A stretch of DNA of 64,000 nucleotides from Clostridia bacterium (GTDB taxonomy: Bacteria > Bacillota > Clostridia > TANB77 > CAG-508): NCBI GenBank assembly GCA_017626365.1, contig JAGAIV010000033.1:1-64000 (forward strand). The letters are read 5' to 3'. Below, piece after piece: positions 52,557 to 60,773 of the stretch. Under the pieces are notes generated by a model that did not search any database, was not told the origin of the DNA, and was given only the letters and a program-made list of their open reading frames with translations. Each line of letters opens with the position of its first letter. The stretch's first letter is position 1. The position numbers and the translations under genes were made by a program.

Positions 52557-54680
52557 ATGTTTAGAACATTTGAAACAGAACTTGCAGGAAGAAAATTAGT
52601 TTTAGAAACAGGAAAAATTGCAGAACTTGCTAATGGTAGTGTTATGGTAAGATATGGTGACACTGTTGTTATGGTAAATGTTACTGCATCAAAAGAACCA
52701 AGAGATGGAATAGACTTTTTTCCATTATCTGTAGATTATGAAGAAAAACTATATTCTGTAGGAAAAATCCCAGGAAGTTATCAAAAAAGAGAAGGAAAAC
52801 CAGCAGACAAGGCAATCTTGGTATCAAGAGCAATTGATAGACCACTTCGTCCATTATTCCCAAAAGATTTTAGAAATGACGTATGTATTGTTGCAACTGT
52901 ATTATCTGTAGAACCAGATAACTCACCAGAAGTTGCAGCAATGATTGGCGCATCTGCTGCACTATCTATTTCTGATATTCCATTTGGAGGACCAACAGCT
53001 GCAGTAAACGTGGGATATGTGGATGAACAGATTGTTATTAATCCAACTTTAGAACAAAGAGCAAAAACAAGATTAACTCTAACAGTTGCAGGAACAAAAG
53101 AAAAAATAGCTATGATTGAAGCTGGGGCAGATGAAATTCCAGATGATACTATGCTAGAAGCCATTAAACAAGCACATGTTGAAATTAAAAAACTTTGCGA
53201 TTTCATTGAAAATATGAAACAAGAAGTTGGAAAACCAAAATTTGAATACAAATCTTTTGAAGTGGACCATGATGTTTATGCAGAAATTGAAGAGAAATAT
53301 GCAGATAGAATGTACCAAGATGTACAAGCAGTCGATAAAGAAGTAAGAGATGCTGCTATGGACAAGCTATTAGAAGATGTAAAAGCATATTGGGTAGAAA
53401 AATATGGAGAAGAATCAGCAGAAGAAAAAGCTACTGATATTGCTGATAGTTTATATAAATTAGAGAAAAAATCAGTACGTAAAATGATTCTAGAAGAACA
53501 AAAAAGACCAGATGGAAGAAAGATAGATGAAATAAGACCACTTTCTTGTGAAGTAGGATTACTTCCTCGTGTACATGGTAGTGCGCTATTTACAAGAGGT
53601 CAAACACAAGTTATGTCTGTTGTAACACTAGGTATGGCAAGTGAGGAACAAGAGTTAGATGGAATTGATGAAGAAAGTTCAAAACGTTATATGCACCATT
53701 ATAACTTCCCATCATATAGTGTTGGAGAAGCAAGACCATCAAGAGGACCAGGAAGACGTGAAATAGGACACGGGGCATTAGCAGAAAAAGCATTAGTTCC
53801 TGTTATTCCTTCAGAAGACGAATTCCCATATGCTATTCGTGTTGTATCAGAAGTATTAAGCTCAAATGGTTCAACATCACAAGCAAGTATTTGTGGAAGT
53901 ACTCTTGCCCTTATGGATGCAGGTGTTCCAATTAAGAGACCAGTTGCTGGTATTTCAACAGGATTAGTAACCGATGAAAACGACCCAAACCATTACATCA
54001 TGTTAACTGATATTCAGGGATTAGAAGATTTCTTTGGTGATATGGACTTTAAAGTAGGGGGAACAGAAAAAGGAATTACAGCTATCCAAGTTGATATTAA
54101 AATTGATGGATTAACTTATGATATTATTAAAGAAGCATTTGAAAGAACAAGAAATGCTCGTAAGTATATTCTAGAAGAAATTATGTTAAAACAAATTGAT
54201 AAACCAAGAGACGAAATATCAAAATATGCGCCAAGCATTATTAAAACTGTTATCAATGTAGATAAAATAAAAGACGTTATCGGACCTGGTGGAAAGATGA
54301 TAAATAAAATTATTGCAGAAACAGGAGTTAAAATTGATATTGAAGAAGATGGAAGAGTATTTATCTACTCAAATGATACTGCAAATGGACAAAAAGCATT
54401 AAAAATGGTAGAAGACATTGGAAAAGACCTAGAAGTAGGAGCAATCTATGAAGGAACCATAAGCAAAATTATGCCATTTGGAGCATTTGTTGAACTTGGA
54501 GGAGCAAAAGAGGGGCTTGTACACATTTCAAAAATTTCTCATAAGAGAATAGAAAAAGTAGAAGACGTATTAAAAGTAGGAGATACCGTAAAAGTCAAAG
54601 TATACGAGATTGATGACCAAGGAAGAATTAACTTAACAATGCGTGATTTAGAAGAAAAAGAAGAAAACGCAGAAGAATAA
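52557..54680 (+). CDS. pnp: Polyribonucleotide nucleotidyltransferase (PNPase)
   Basis: A 707-residue phosphorolytic 3'-5' exoribonuclease. It has two RNase PH domains (first from [25 protein letters not shown], second around [35 protein letters not shown]). The helical linker comes between them, a KH domain follows ([12 protein letters not shown]) and a C-terminal S1 domain ends it ([29 protein letters not shown]). Full length for the family. AAAAGGAG precedes the ATG. Confidence 0.97.
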   Translation: MFRTFETELAGRKLVLETGKIAELANGSVMVRYGDTVVMVNVTASKEPRDGIDFFPLSVDYEEKLYSVGKIPGSYQKREGKPADKAILVSRAIDRPLRPLFPKDFRNDVCIVATVLSVEPDNSPEVAAMIGASAALSISDIPFGGPTAAVNVGYVDEQIVINPTLEQRAKTRLTLTVAGTKEKIAMIEAGADEIPDDTMLEAIKQAHVEIKKLCDFIENMKQEVGKPKFEYKSFEVDHDVYAEIEEKYADRMYQDVQAVDKEVRDAAMDKLLEDVKAYWVEKYGEESAEEKATDIADSLYKLEKKSVRKMILEEQKRPDGRKIDEIRPLSCEVGLLPRVHGSALFTRGQTQVMSVVTLGMASEEQELDGIDEESSKRYMHHYNFPSYSVGEARPSRGPGRREIGHGALAEKALVPVIPSEDEFPYAIRVVSEVLSSNGSTSQASICGSTLALMDAGVPIKRPVAGISTGLVTDENDPNHYIMLTDIQGLEDFFGDMDFKVGGTEKGITAIQVDIKIDGLTYDIIKEAFERTRNARKYILEEIMLKQIDKPRDEISKYAPSIIKTVINVDKIKDVIGPGGKMINKIIAETGVKIDIEEDGRVFIYSNDTANGQKALKMVEDIGKDLEVGAIYEGTISKIMPFGAFVELGGAKEGLVHISKISHKRIEKVEDVLKVGDTVKVKVYEIDDQGRINLTMRDLEEKEENAEE

Positions 54681-54733
54681 AGCTTCCTTTATTTAAGGGA
54701 GGTGGCAGTGCGAAGCACTGGCGGAGGGTTCTT
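54681..54733 (+). repeat. Copy 3 of the short palindromic element
   Basis: CTTCCTTTATTTAAGGGAGGTGGCAGTGCGAAGCACTGGCGGAGGGTTCTTA: two hairpins, CCTT-AAGG and GTGC-GCAC, directly after pnp. Related in layout to 7235 and 43468. Confidence 0.6.
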
Positions 54734-54767
54734 ATTTATTAAGAAATTATGAATTTTATCCTAAACA

Positions 54768-54796
54768 TTGAAAAAAATTGCCAAGAATAGTATAAT
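54768..54796 (+). promoter_or_regulatory. Promoter of the glycosyltransferase gene
   Basis: TTGAAA (54768-54773), 17-base spacer, TATAAT (54791-54796). Confidence 0.6.
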
Positions 54797-54851
54797 AGTA
54801 TAAGTAGAAAAATACACTATATAAGACAAGTATTATAAAGAGAGGTAAAAA

Positions 54852-56081
54852 ATGATATATTTATATATAATTCAACAAGCATTAGTTTGGATTGTAACGA
54901 TATTTTGGTTATATCAATTTATCGTTAGTATATGCTCTTTAGTAAAATTAAAAGATAAACCAATTTTAGAAGATAAACAAAATCGTTTTATGGCAATTAT
55001 ACCAGCTCATAATGAAGAAAACGTTATCCAAAACCTTATTGAAAGTTTAAAAAAGCAAGACTATCCAAAAGAGTTATATGATATATATGTTATAGCAGAC
55101 AACTGTACAGATAAAACAGCAGAAATTGCAAGAGAGGCAGGTGCTATTGTTTACGAAAGATTTGACGAAGAACATAAAACAAAAGGTCATGCCTTAAATT
55201 GGTTCTTGAATCAAAAAATCGAAGAAGATGCACCATATGATGCTTTTTGCGTTTTTGATGCTGATAATATTGTAGATGAAAAATTTATTAAAAATATGAA
55301 TAAAAAGCTTTGTCAAGGTGAGGATGTTGTTCAAGGCTATCGTGATATCAAAAACCCAACAGATAGTTGGGTATCTGCTGGATATGCAATTTTCTATTGG
55401 ACAATGAATCGTTTTTATCATTTGGCAAGATATAATTTAGGATTATCTCCATTAATTAACGGTACAGGATTTATGGTAAAATTTGATGTTGTAAAACCAA
55501 ATGGATGGGATACGCAAACTTTAACGGAAGATATAGAATTCTCATTAAAAAGAATTATTGCAGGTAAAAAATTAGGTTGGGCAACAGATGCTATTGTATA
55601 TGACGAGCAACCAGTTGATTTTAAGCAAAGCTGGTCTCAAAGATCAAGATGGACAGTAGGACATATTCAATGTATTGAACACTACACAAAAGACTTAGCT
55701 GTTGCTACAAAAGAAAAGAAAACATTAATGAATTTCGATGGATTCTTATATATTATTGGAAGTATACCAATGTTTATATTAACACTAGTTTTACTAGCCA
55801 TTAACTTTATCATGTTTTTTGCTAATGGAATTACTGCAACCGATTTAGTTATCAATATTTTAAGATACCTAATTCCAACATTTTTATTACCAATTGGTAC
55901 AGCAATTTTAATTATGATATTGGATAAAAAACCAATAAGACCAATGTTAAAAGGATTATTGTGTTACCCATTATTCTTAGGTTCATGGTTATTAATTAAC
56001 TTTAAATGTCTATTTAAAAGAGACCTAAATTGGGAAAAAATTGAACACGTGCGTGATATTAAAATAAATGACGTTGCATAA
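54852..56081 (+). CDS. Membrane glycosyltransferase family 2
   Basis: A 409-residue processive-type GT2 with an N-terminal membrane helix. The GT-A domain has AIIPAHNEENVI, ADNCTDKT, the metal-binding FDADN, TLTEDIEF (TED) and QRSRW (QxxRW), followed by three or four C-terminal helices. The D, DxD, TED and QxxRW set is that of cellulose/hyaluronan-synthase-like enzymes, pointing to an exported beta-linked polysaccharide or glycolipid. A terminator separates it from the next membrane glycosyltransferase. Confidence 0.88.
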   Translation: MIYLYIIQQALVWIVTIFWLYQFIVSICSLVKLKDKPILEDKQNRFMAIIPAHNEENVIQNLIESLKKQDYPKELYDIYVIADNCTDKTAEIAREAGAIVYERFDEEHKTKGHALNWFLNQKIEEDAPYDAFCVFDADNIVDEKFIKNMNKKLCQGEDVVQGYRDIKNPTDSWVSAGYAIFYWTMNRFYHLARYNLGLSPLINGTGFMVKFDVVKPNGWDTQTLTEDIEFSLKRIIAGKKLGWATDAIVYDEQPVDFKQSWSQRSRWTVGHIQCIEHYTKDLAVATKEKKTLMNFDGFLYIIGSIPMFILTLVLLAINFIMFFANGITATDLVINILRYLIPTFLLPIGTAILIMILDKKPIRPMLKGLLCYPLFLGSWLLINFKCLFKRDLNWEKIEHVRDIKINDVA

Positions 56082-56085
56082 TACA

Positions 56086-56123
56086 AAAAATAGAGATATA
56101 ATAGGCATATCTCTATTTTTAAT
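56086..56123 (+). terminator. Terminator after the GT2 gene
   Basis: A 14-base perfect stem AAAAATAGAGATAT / ATATCTCTATTTTT with a 7-base loop. Confidence 0.85.
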
Positions 56124-56140
56124 ATTTAAAGGGGAAAATT

Positions 56141-57730
56141 ATGAAATCAATAAAAGAATTTATTAAGAAAAATCAAAATGCAGTACTTACAACATTATTA
56201 GTACTAATTATTTTGTTACAAGTAATACTTCACATACAATACGGCATGGATAAGGGGTATCTTCATATGGATGAGAGTTATTCTTATGGATTAATGAATT
56301 ATGACAAAATTGAAATCATGAACAATGAAGATTTCTATAATAACTGGCATTCGAGTGAATATTATAAAGATTACATATTAATCTCAAGTGATGAGGCTCT
56401 AGATTTTTCGCCAGTATATGAAAATCAGAAAAATGATGTTCATCCACCATTTTATTATTTACTATTAAGAATTGCCTCAAGCTTTACAATCGATTCCTTT
56501 TCTAAGTGGACGGGTATTACTTTAAATATTATTATATTTATTGCAATTAGCATTTTAATTTATTTGATTGCAAACAAAATTTTTAAAAACAAAATATACG
56601 CTATCTTTCTTGTGTTAGTAAATGGATTTACTCTTGCTGCAATTGACACTACTGTCTATATTAGAATGTACGCATTAAATGCGCTGAACTTACTAATCAT
56701 ATCTTATTTACATATAATAAACTACAACAAGAATGAACTAAGATTAAAAGATTTAGTGATAATGTCTGTATTTATCATAATCGGTTCATTAACACATTAC
56801 TATTATCTAGTATTTTTATTTGTGTTATTTGTAATTTATGTAATGAAATTTGTAAAAGAGAAAAACATAAAGAACTTACTGAAATATATTGGAACCATGA
56901 TTGTTTCAGCAATCATTTCACTTGCTATTTTCCCATATTCTTTTGTACATATGTTTATGGGATATAGAGGAACAGGTGCAATCTCTAATTTATCTAACAT
57001 AGAGCAAATGTGGAATTCATTAGGAAAGTATCTGGGTATTTTAAATAACAATGCTTTTAATGGGGTTTTAATAATAATTGTTTTAGCAGCATTTATTATT
57101 GGTATATACAAAGTAATGAAGAATAAGGAAATTACTTTTCGATTTAAAAATAAAGAATTCTGGCTAATGTTTATACCAACATTAGTATACTTTACGATAG
57201 TAGCACTTGTTTCACCATACCAAGAAGTTAGATATATTATGCCAATTTGTCCGCTTATGGTTATTGGCGTATTCTATTTACTAAAAGTATTATTTGAGAA
57301 AGTAGTTTCTCCAAAATATGCATACATAATTTTAACAATCATTTTCATTATGATGCTAATAATACCAAAAGTAGCAAACATCAATTTCTATTATTTATAC
57401 AAAGACAAGAAAGAAATTGTTAGCAAAATAGAAGAAAATCACAATGTTCCATGTTTGTATGTGTTCAATACAAACCAAAACAGATTCTTGGATGATTTAT
57501 ATTTATTTACTATTTTAGACAATTCTTACATTATGGATGTAAAAGAATTTAGTAGTGATAAATTAAAAGAAATTTTTGAAAACATGAATTTAGAAAATGG
57601 GCTAATTGTTATAATAAACGAAGGAATTGAACATCAAACGTATTTAGATGAACTATCCAAAACTTTAAATTTAAAAGATTGCAAACACCTTCAAAGAATG
57701 AATGCTTGTAACATTTATCAAATGAAATAA
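56141..57730 (+). CDS. Polytopic membrane glycosyltransferase (GT39/ArnT-like)
   Basis: A 529-residue protein with ten or more hydrophobic helices. The N-terminal periplasmic-type loop has KGYLHMDESYSYGLMNY, whose Asp-Glu pair corresponds to the catalytic D-E of lipid-phosphate-sugar-dependent GT-C enzymes. NDVHPPFYYLLLRI is the conserved HPP loop. It ends with a soluble C-terminal domain. It transfers sugars from polyprenyl-phosphate donors outside the membrane; acceptor unknown. AAAGGGG precedes the start. Confidence 0.8.
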   Translation: MKSIKEFIKKNQNAVLTTLLVLIILLQVILHIQYGMDKGYLHMDESYSYGLMNYDKIEIMNNEDFYNNWHSSEYYKDYILISSDEALDFSPVYENQKNDVHPPFYYLLLRIASSFTIDSFSKWTGITLNIIIFIAISILIYLIANKIFKNKIYAIFLVLVNGFTLAAIDTTVYIRMYALNALNLLIISYLHIINYNKNELRLKDLVIMSVFIIIGSLTHYYYLVFLFVLFVIYVMKFVKEKNIKNLLKYIGTMIVSAIISLAIFPYSFVHMFMGYRGTGAISNLSNIEQMWNSLGKYLGILNNNAFNGVLIIIVLAAFIIGIYKVMKNKEITFRFKNKEFWLMFIPTLVYFTIVALVSPYQEVRYIMPICPLMVIGVFYLLKVLFEKVVSPKYAYIILTIIFIMMLIIPKVANINFYYLYKDKKEIVSKIEENHNVPCLYVFNTNQNRFLDDLYLFTILDNSYIMDVKEFSSDKLKEIFENMNLENGLIVIINEGIEHQTYLDELSKTLNLKDCKHLQRMNACNIYQMK

Positions 57731-57770
57731 AGTAAAGACTCATAACTATTTTGTTATGAGTCTTTACTTT
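57729..57770. terminator. Bidirectional terminator between convergent genes
   Basis: An 18-base perfect stem AAAGTAAAGACTCATAAC / GTTATGAGTCTTTACTTT with a 6-base loop; it overlaps the 3' end of thiN. Confidence 0.88.
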
Positions 57771-58404
57771 CTATAACTATTAAAATACCTTCTTTTAAAT
57801 TAATAGTAGCAATGTCTTGTATAATTTCATTACTAATCCCTAAACTTTTTCCAATTGTTAATGTAGCCTTTTCTAAAGGATATTTAAAACCTTTTAAAGT
57901 TAATCCATAAATAGAAGAAGTAAGAGGAATAAGGGAAATGTATTTACCATATGTTTTTGATTTTTCTAATGTAAGTGAATTGTTTATTAAATAAATTTTA
58001 TTATTCGAATCGATGATTTGGCAAGGAATATTTGCTTTTAATGTGCTAGTTAAAATATGAATGTTTGCAAGTGTATGGTCAATTCTACTTCCAGTAGCAC
58101 CAATTATAGTGATATTAGAAGAACGCAAGTTAATAGCTAAGTTTAATGCAATATCGGTATCTGTATAGTCTTTTTCTGGTATGTATTTATGAATTTGTAT
58201 ATTAGGATTATTGGTATAGTATTCTAAAGTTTTTATATAGATAGAATCAAAATCTCCTACAATATGATTTGGTAAAATTCTTAGTTTATATAAGGCTTCT
58301 AATCCTTTATCTACTGCAATTATAGTTTGATTGGTATTATTAGAATAGTAGTTTTGCAAGAAGTTTAAATCTATATTTCCACCAGAAACAATTAATGTAT
58401 TCAT
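57754..58404 (-). CDS. thiN: Thiamine diphosphokinase
   Basis: A 216-residue enzyme making thiamine diphosphate from thiamine and ATP. The N-terminal domain has IVSGGNIDLNFL and AVDKGLEAL, then the catalytic-domain motifs VGDFDSI, EKDYTDTDIALNLA and GATGSRIDHTLANI. The last is the conserved G-x-R-x-DH-x-L-x-N signature. GAAAGGAAG precedes the ATG. Single gene, opposite to its neighbours. In many Firmicutes it follows rsgA, but here it does not. Confidence 0.93.
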   Translation of the reverse strand: MNTLIVSGGNIDLNFLQNYYSNNTNQTIIAVDKGLEALYKLRILPNHIVGDFDSIYIKTLEYYTNNPNIQIHKYIPEKDYTDTDIALNLAINLRSSNITIIGATGSRIDHTLANIHILTSTLKANIPCQIIDSNNKIYLINNSLTLEKSKTYGKYISLIPLTSSIYGLTLKGFKYPLEKATLTIGKSLGISNEIIQDIATINLKEGILIVIESKDS

Positions 58405-58509
58405 TTTTTATTTCTTCCTTTCAAAAATTTCTTTGCAATTAACAAATTAAGTGTTATAATAATTAAAGCATAATAAACCAAAATTCGCAAGATTTTAAAG
58501 GAGAATTGT

Positions 58510-59376
58510 ATGAATATAAAGAACATTATGGATCCAAGGGAAAAGATAACTGTATATGCATTTGTAGGACCTTCTGGAACAGGGAAAAGTTACAGAGCAG
58601 GCTTAGTTGCAAGTGAAAATGGTATTAGTTATATTATTGATGACGGTCTTTTTATAAAAGAAAATGAAATTCTTGCTGGTAATTCAGCCAAAAAAGCACC
58701 AACTAAGATAGAAACAGTAAAACAAGCTTTATTTATTGAAAATTCAGAAAAAGACGAAGTAATTAAAGCAATAAAGAAACATAAGCCAGATAAAATACTA
58801 ATATTAGGTACATCTGATAATATGGTTAAAAAGATTGCTGAAAATTTAGGGTTGCCAGAAATATCAAAGTTTATTTATATAACAGATATTGCGACAAAAG
58901 AAGAAATGGAAACAGCAAGAAGAATTCGTGTAACGGAAGGAAAACATGTTATTCCCGTACCAACCTTTGAATTAAAAAAAGACTTTTCAGGATATATATT
59001 AGATCCATTACAAATTTTTAAGTCTAAAGGAAGCGGAGCAAAACCATATATTTCTGAAAAATCAATTATTAGGCCTACATTTAGTTACCTAGGAAATTTT
59101 ACAATTTCAGATAGTGTATTTAGACAAATTATTGAATATATGGCAGATAAAACACCTGCTATTCATAAAATACTCAAAACAAGAGTTAATAATGTAGGAG
59201 ATGGACCATATATCTATTTGGAAGTAATTATCTGTTATGGATATAATCTAATTAATAGTGTCCAAGAATTTAAACAAAAAATAAAAAAAGAAATTGAACA
59301 ATTAACTGCTATGAATGTTCAAGAAATAGAAGTTGTTGTAAAAGGAATTGAAGTTCCAGTAAATAAGGAGGAATAA
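58510..59376 (+). CDS. P-loop protein with C-terminal Asp23/Gls24 domain
   Basis: A 288-residue protein. The N-terminal P-loop domain has FVGPSGTGKSYRAGLVASENG followed by IDDGLFI. The C-terminal 110 residues (ISEKSIIRPTFSYLGNFTISDSVFRQII ... NVGDGPYIYLEVIICYGYNL) match the Asp23/Gls24 envelope-stress fold. Architecturally it couples a nucleotide switch to a membrane- or envelope-associated domain. The pairing is known in Clostridia, but function is not. AAAGGAG precedes the ATG. Translationally linked to cmk, which begins 3 bases after its stop. Confidence 0.8.
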   Translation: MNIKNIMDPREKITVYAFVGPSGTGKSYRAGLVASENGISYIIDDGLFIKENEILAGNSAKKAPTKIETVKQALFIENSEKDEVIKAIKKHKPDKILILGTSDNMVKKIAENLGLPEISKFIYITDIATKEEMETARRIRVTEGKHVIPVPTFELKKDFSGYILDPLQIFKSKGSGAKPYISEKSIIRPTFSYLGNFTISDSVFRQIIEYMADKTPAIHKILKTRVNNVGDGPYIYLEVIICYGYNLINSVQEFKQKIKKEIEQLTAMNVQEIEVVVKGIEVPVNKEE

Positions 59377-59378
59377 AA

Positions 59379-60044
59379 ATGTCATTTATTGTAGCAATTG
59401 ATGGTCCAGCAGGAACTGGAAAAGGAACAATCGCAAAACTTGTTGCAAAAGAATTTGGATTTATGAATGTAGATACAGGAGCAATGTTTCGATGCGTAAC
59501 ACTTGCAATGATTAGAGAGAACATTGGTATTAGTCAAAGCGAGAAGATAGAAAAATTATTAAATGAAATTAAGATTGAATTAAAAGAAGAAAATGGAGAA
59601 CAAGTAGTATTTTTAAATGGAGAAGATGTTACAAATCAAATTAGAACGCCAGAAATAAACTCATTTATTTCTGATATTTCTAAAATACCACAAGTTCGTA
59701 CAAAACTGTTAGAGTTACAACGAAAAATTGCTCAAGGAAAGAATGTAGTTATGGAAGGAAGAGATATAGGTACAACTGTATTTCCAAATGCAGATGTAAA
59801 AATATATTTAGATGCTTCTTCTGAAGAAAGAGCAAGAAGAAGAGTAATACAAAATGAAGAAAAAGGAATTGTAATGACTTATGAAGAAGTTCTAGAAAGC
59901 GTAAAGAGAAGAGATAAAGAAGATTCAGAAAGAAAAATTTCACCTCTAAAAAAAGCAGATGATGCAATTTTAGTGGATAGTACAAACTTAACAATAGATG
60001 AAGTAGCCCAAAAAATATATTCAATCATTAAAGAAAAAATGTAA
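59379..60044 (+). CDS. cmk: Cytidylate kinase
   Basis: A 221-residue NMP kinase that phosphorylates CMP and dCMP. Walker A is DGPAGTGKGT, the CMP-binding insert has NVDTGAMFRCVTL, and VVMEGRDIGTTVFPNADVKIYLDAS plus the LID arginines (ERARRR) follow. Full family length. AAGGAGGAA lies within the preceding gene end. Operon with the P-loop/Asp23 gene and plsC. Confidence 0.95.
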   Translation: MSFIVAIDGPAGTGKGTIAKLVAKEFGFMNVDTGAMFRCVTLAMIRENIGISQSEKIEKLLNEIKIELKEENGEQVVFLNGEDVTNQIRTPEINSFISDISKIPQVRTKLLELQRKIAQGKNVVMEGRDIGTTVFPNADVKIYLDASSEERARRRVIQNEEKGIVMTYEEVLESVKRRDKEDSERKISPLKKADDAILVDSTNLTIDEVAQKIYSIIKEKM

Positions 60045-60058
60045 AAGGAGAAATTAAT

Positions 60059-60670
60059 ATGAAATTATTTTTTAAAAAAATAGCAAGAGTAATTGTAAGA
60101 AGTGCTATTTATGCCTATTGCAAAATCGTCCATAGAGCAGAAATTATTGGAAAAGAAAACATACCAAAAGAAGAGAATTTTATTTTTTGTGGAAATCACA
60201 GAAATTATTTAGACCCACCATTAATGGTAGTAACAGTAGGTAGACATATTCGATTTATGGCAAAAGAAGACTTAAAGAAAAATCCATTCTTTGCATTTTT
60301 AGGCGTTGTATTTGATGGAATATATGTAAAAAGAGATTCGAAAGATGTATCTGCTTTAAAAACAACACTAAAAGCCTTAAAGAAGGGAGAAAGTATTGCC
60401 TTATTTCCTGAAGGAACAAGAAACGGTTTAGAAAAAGGCGAAAAGGTAAAAGATGGTGCAGCATTTTTTGCTTTGAAAACAGGAACACGTGTAATACCAG
60501 TAGGAATATCAGGAGGGATTAAAAAATTCGAAAAAGTAAAAATTGTATATGGGAAGCCATTAGATTTATCAAAATATACTGAAATGTATAAAAACAAAGA
60601 GACAGAAAAGCAAGCTTTAGAAGAAGCAAGCAAATTTATTATGGATTCTATAATAGAGTTGACAAAATAG
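60059..60670 (+). CDS. plsC: 1-acyl-sn-glycerol-3-phosphate acyltransferase
   Basis: A 203-residue membrane-associated acyltransferase making phosphatidic acid. The catalytic NHRNYLDP (HX4D; His, Asp) is followed by the substrate-binding FPEGTRNG. There is one hydrophobic N-terminal region. AAGGAGAAATT precedes the ATG. cmk-plsC is a conserved clostridial pair. The typA promoter overlaps its last codons. Confidence 0.92.
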   Translation: MKLFFKKIARVIVRSAIYAYCKIVHRAEIIGKENIPKEENFIFCGNHRNYLDPPLMVVTVGRHIRFMAKEDLKKNPFFAFLGVVFDGIYVKRDSKDVSALKTTLKALKKGESIALFPEGTRNGLEKGEKVKDGAAFFALKTGTRVIPVGISGGIKKFEKVKIVYGKPLDLSKYTEMYKNKETEKQALEEASKFIMDSIIELTK

Positions 60671-60688
60671 TAGTAAAAGTAGTATAAT
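60659..60688 (+). promoter_or_regulatory. Consensus promoter of typA
   Basis: Perfect TTGACA (60659-60664) and TATAAT (60683-60688) with an 18-base spacer, overlapping the plsC stop. The leader contains a GGTTGCAT-TTC-ATGCAACC hairpin (about 60724-60742). Confidence 0.75.
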
Positions 60689-60773
60689 TTATAAGTTAAA
60701 AATAATTTTACATAATGTTATAAAGGTTGCATTTCATGCAACCTATCAATTTTGAAAAAGAGGAGAAATACAC

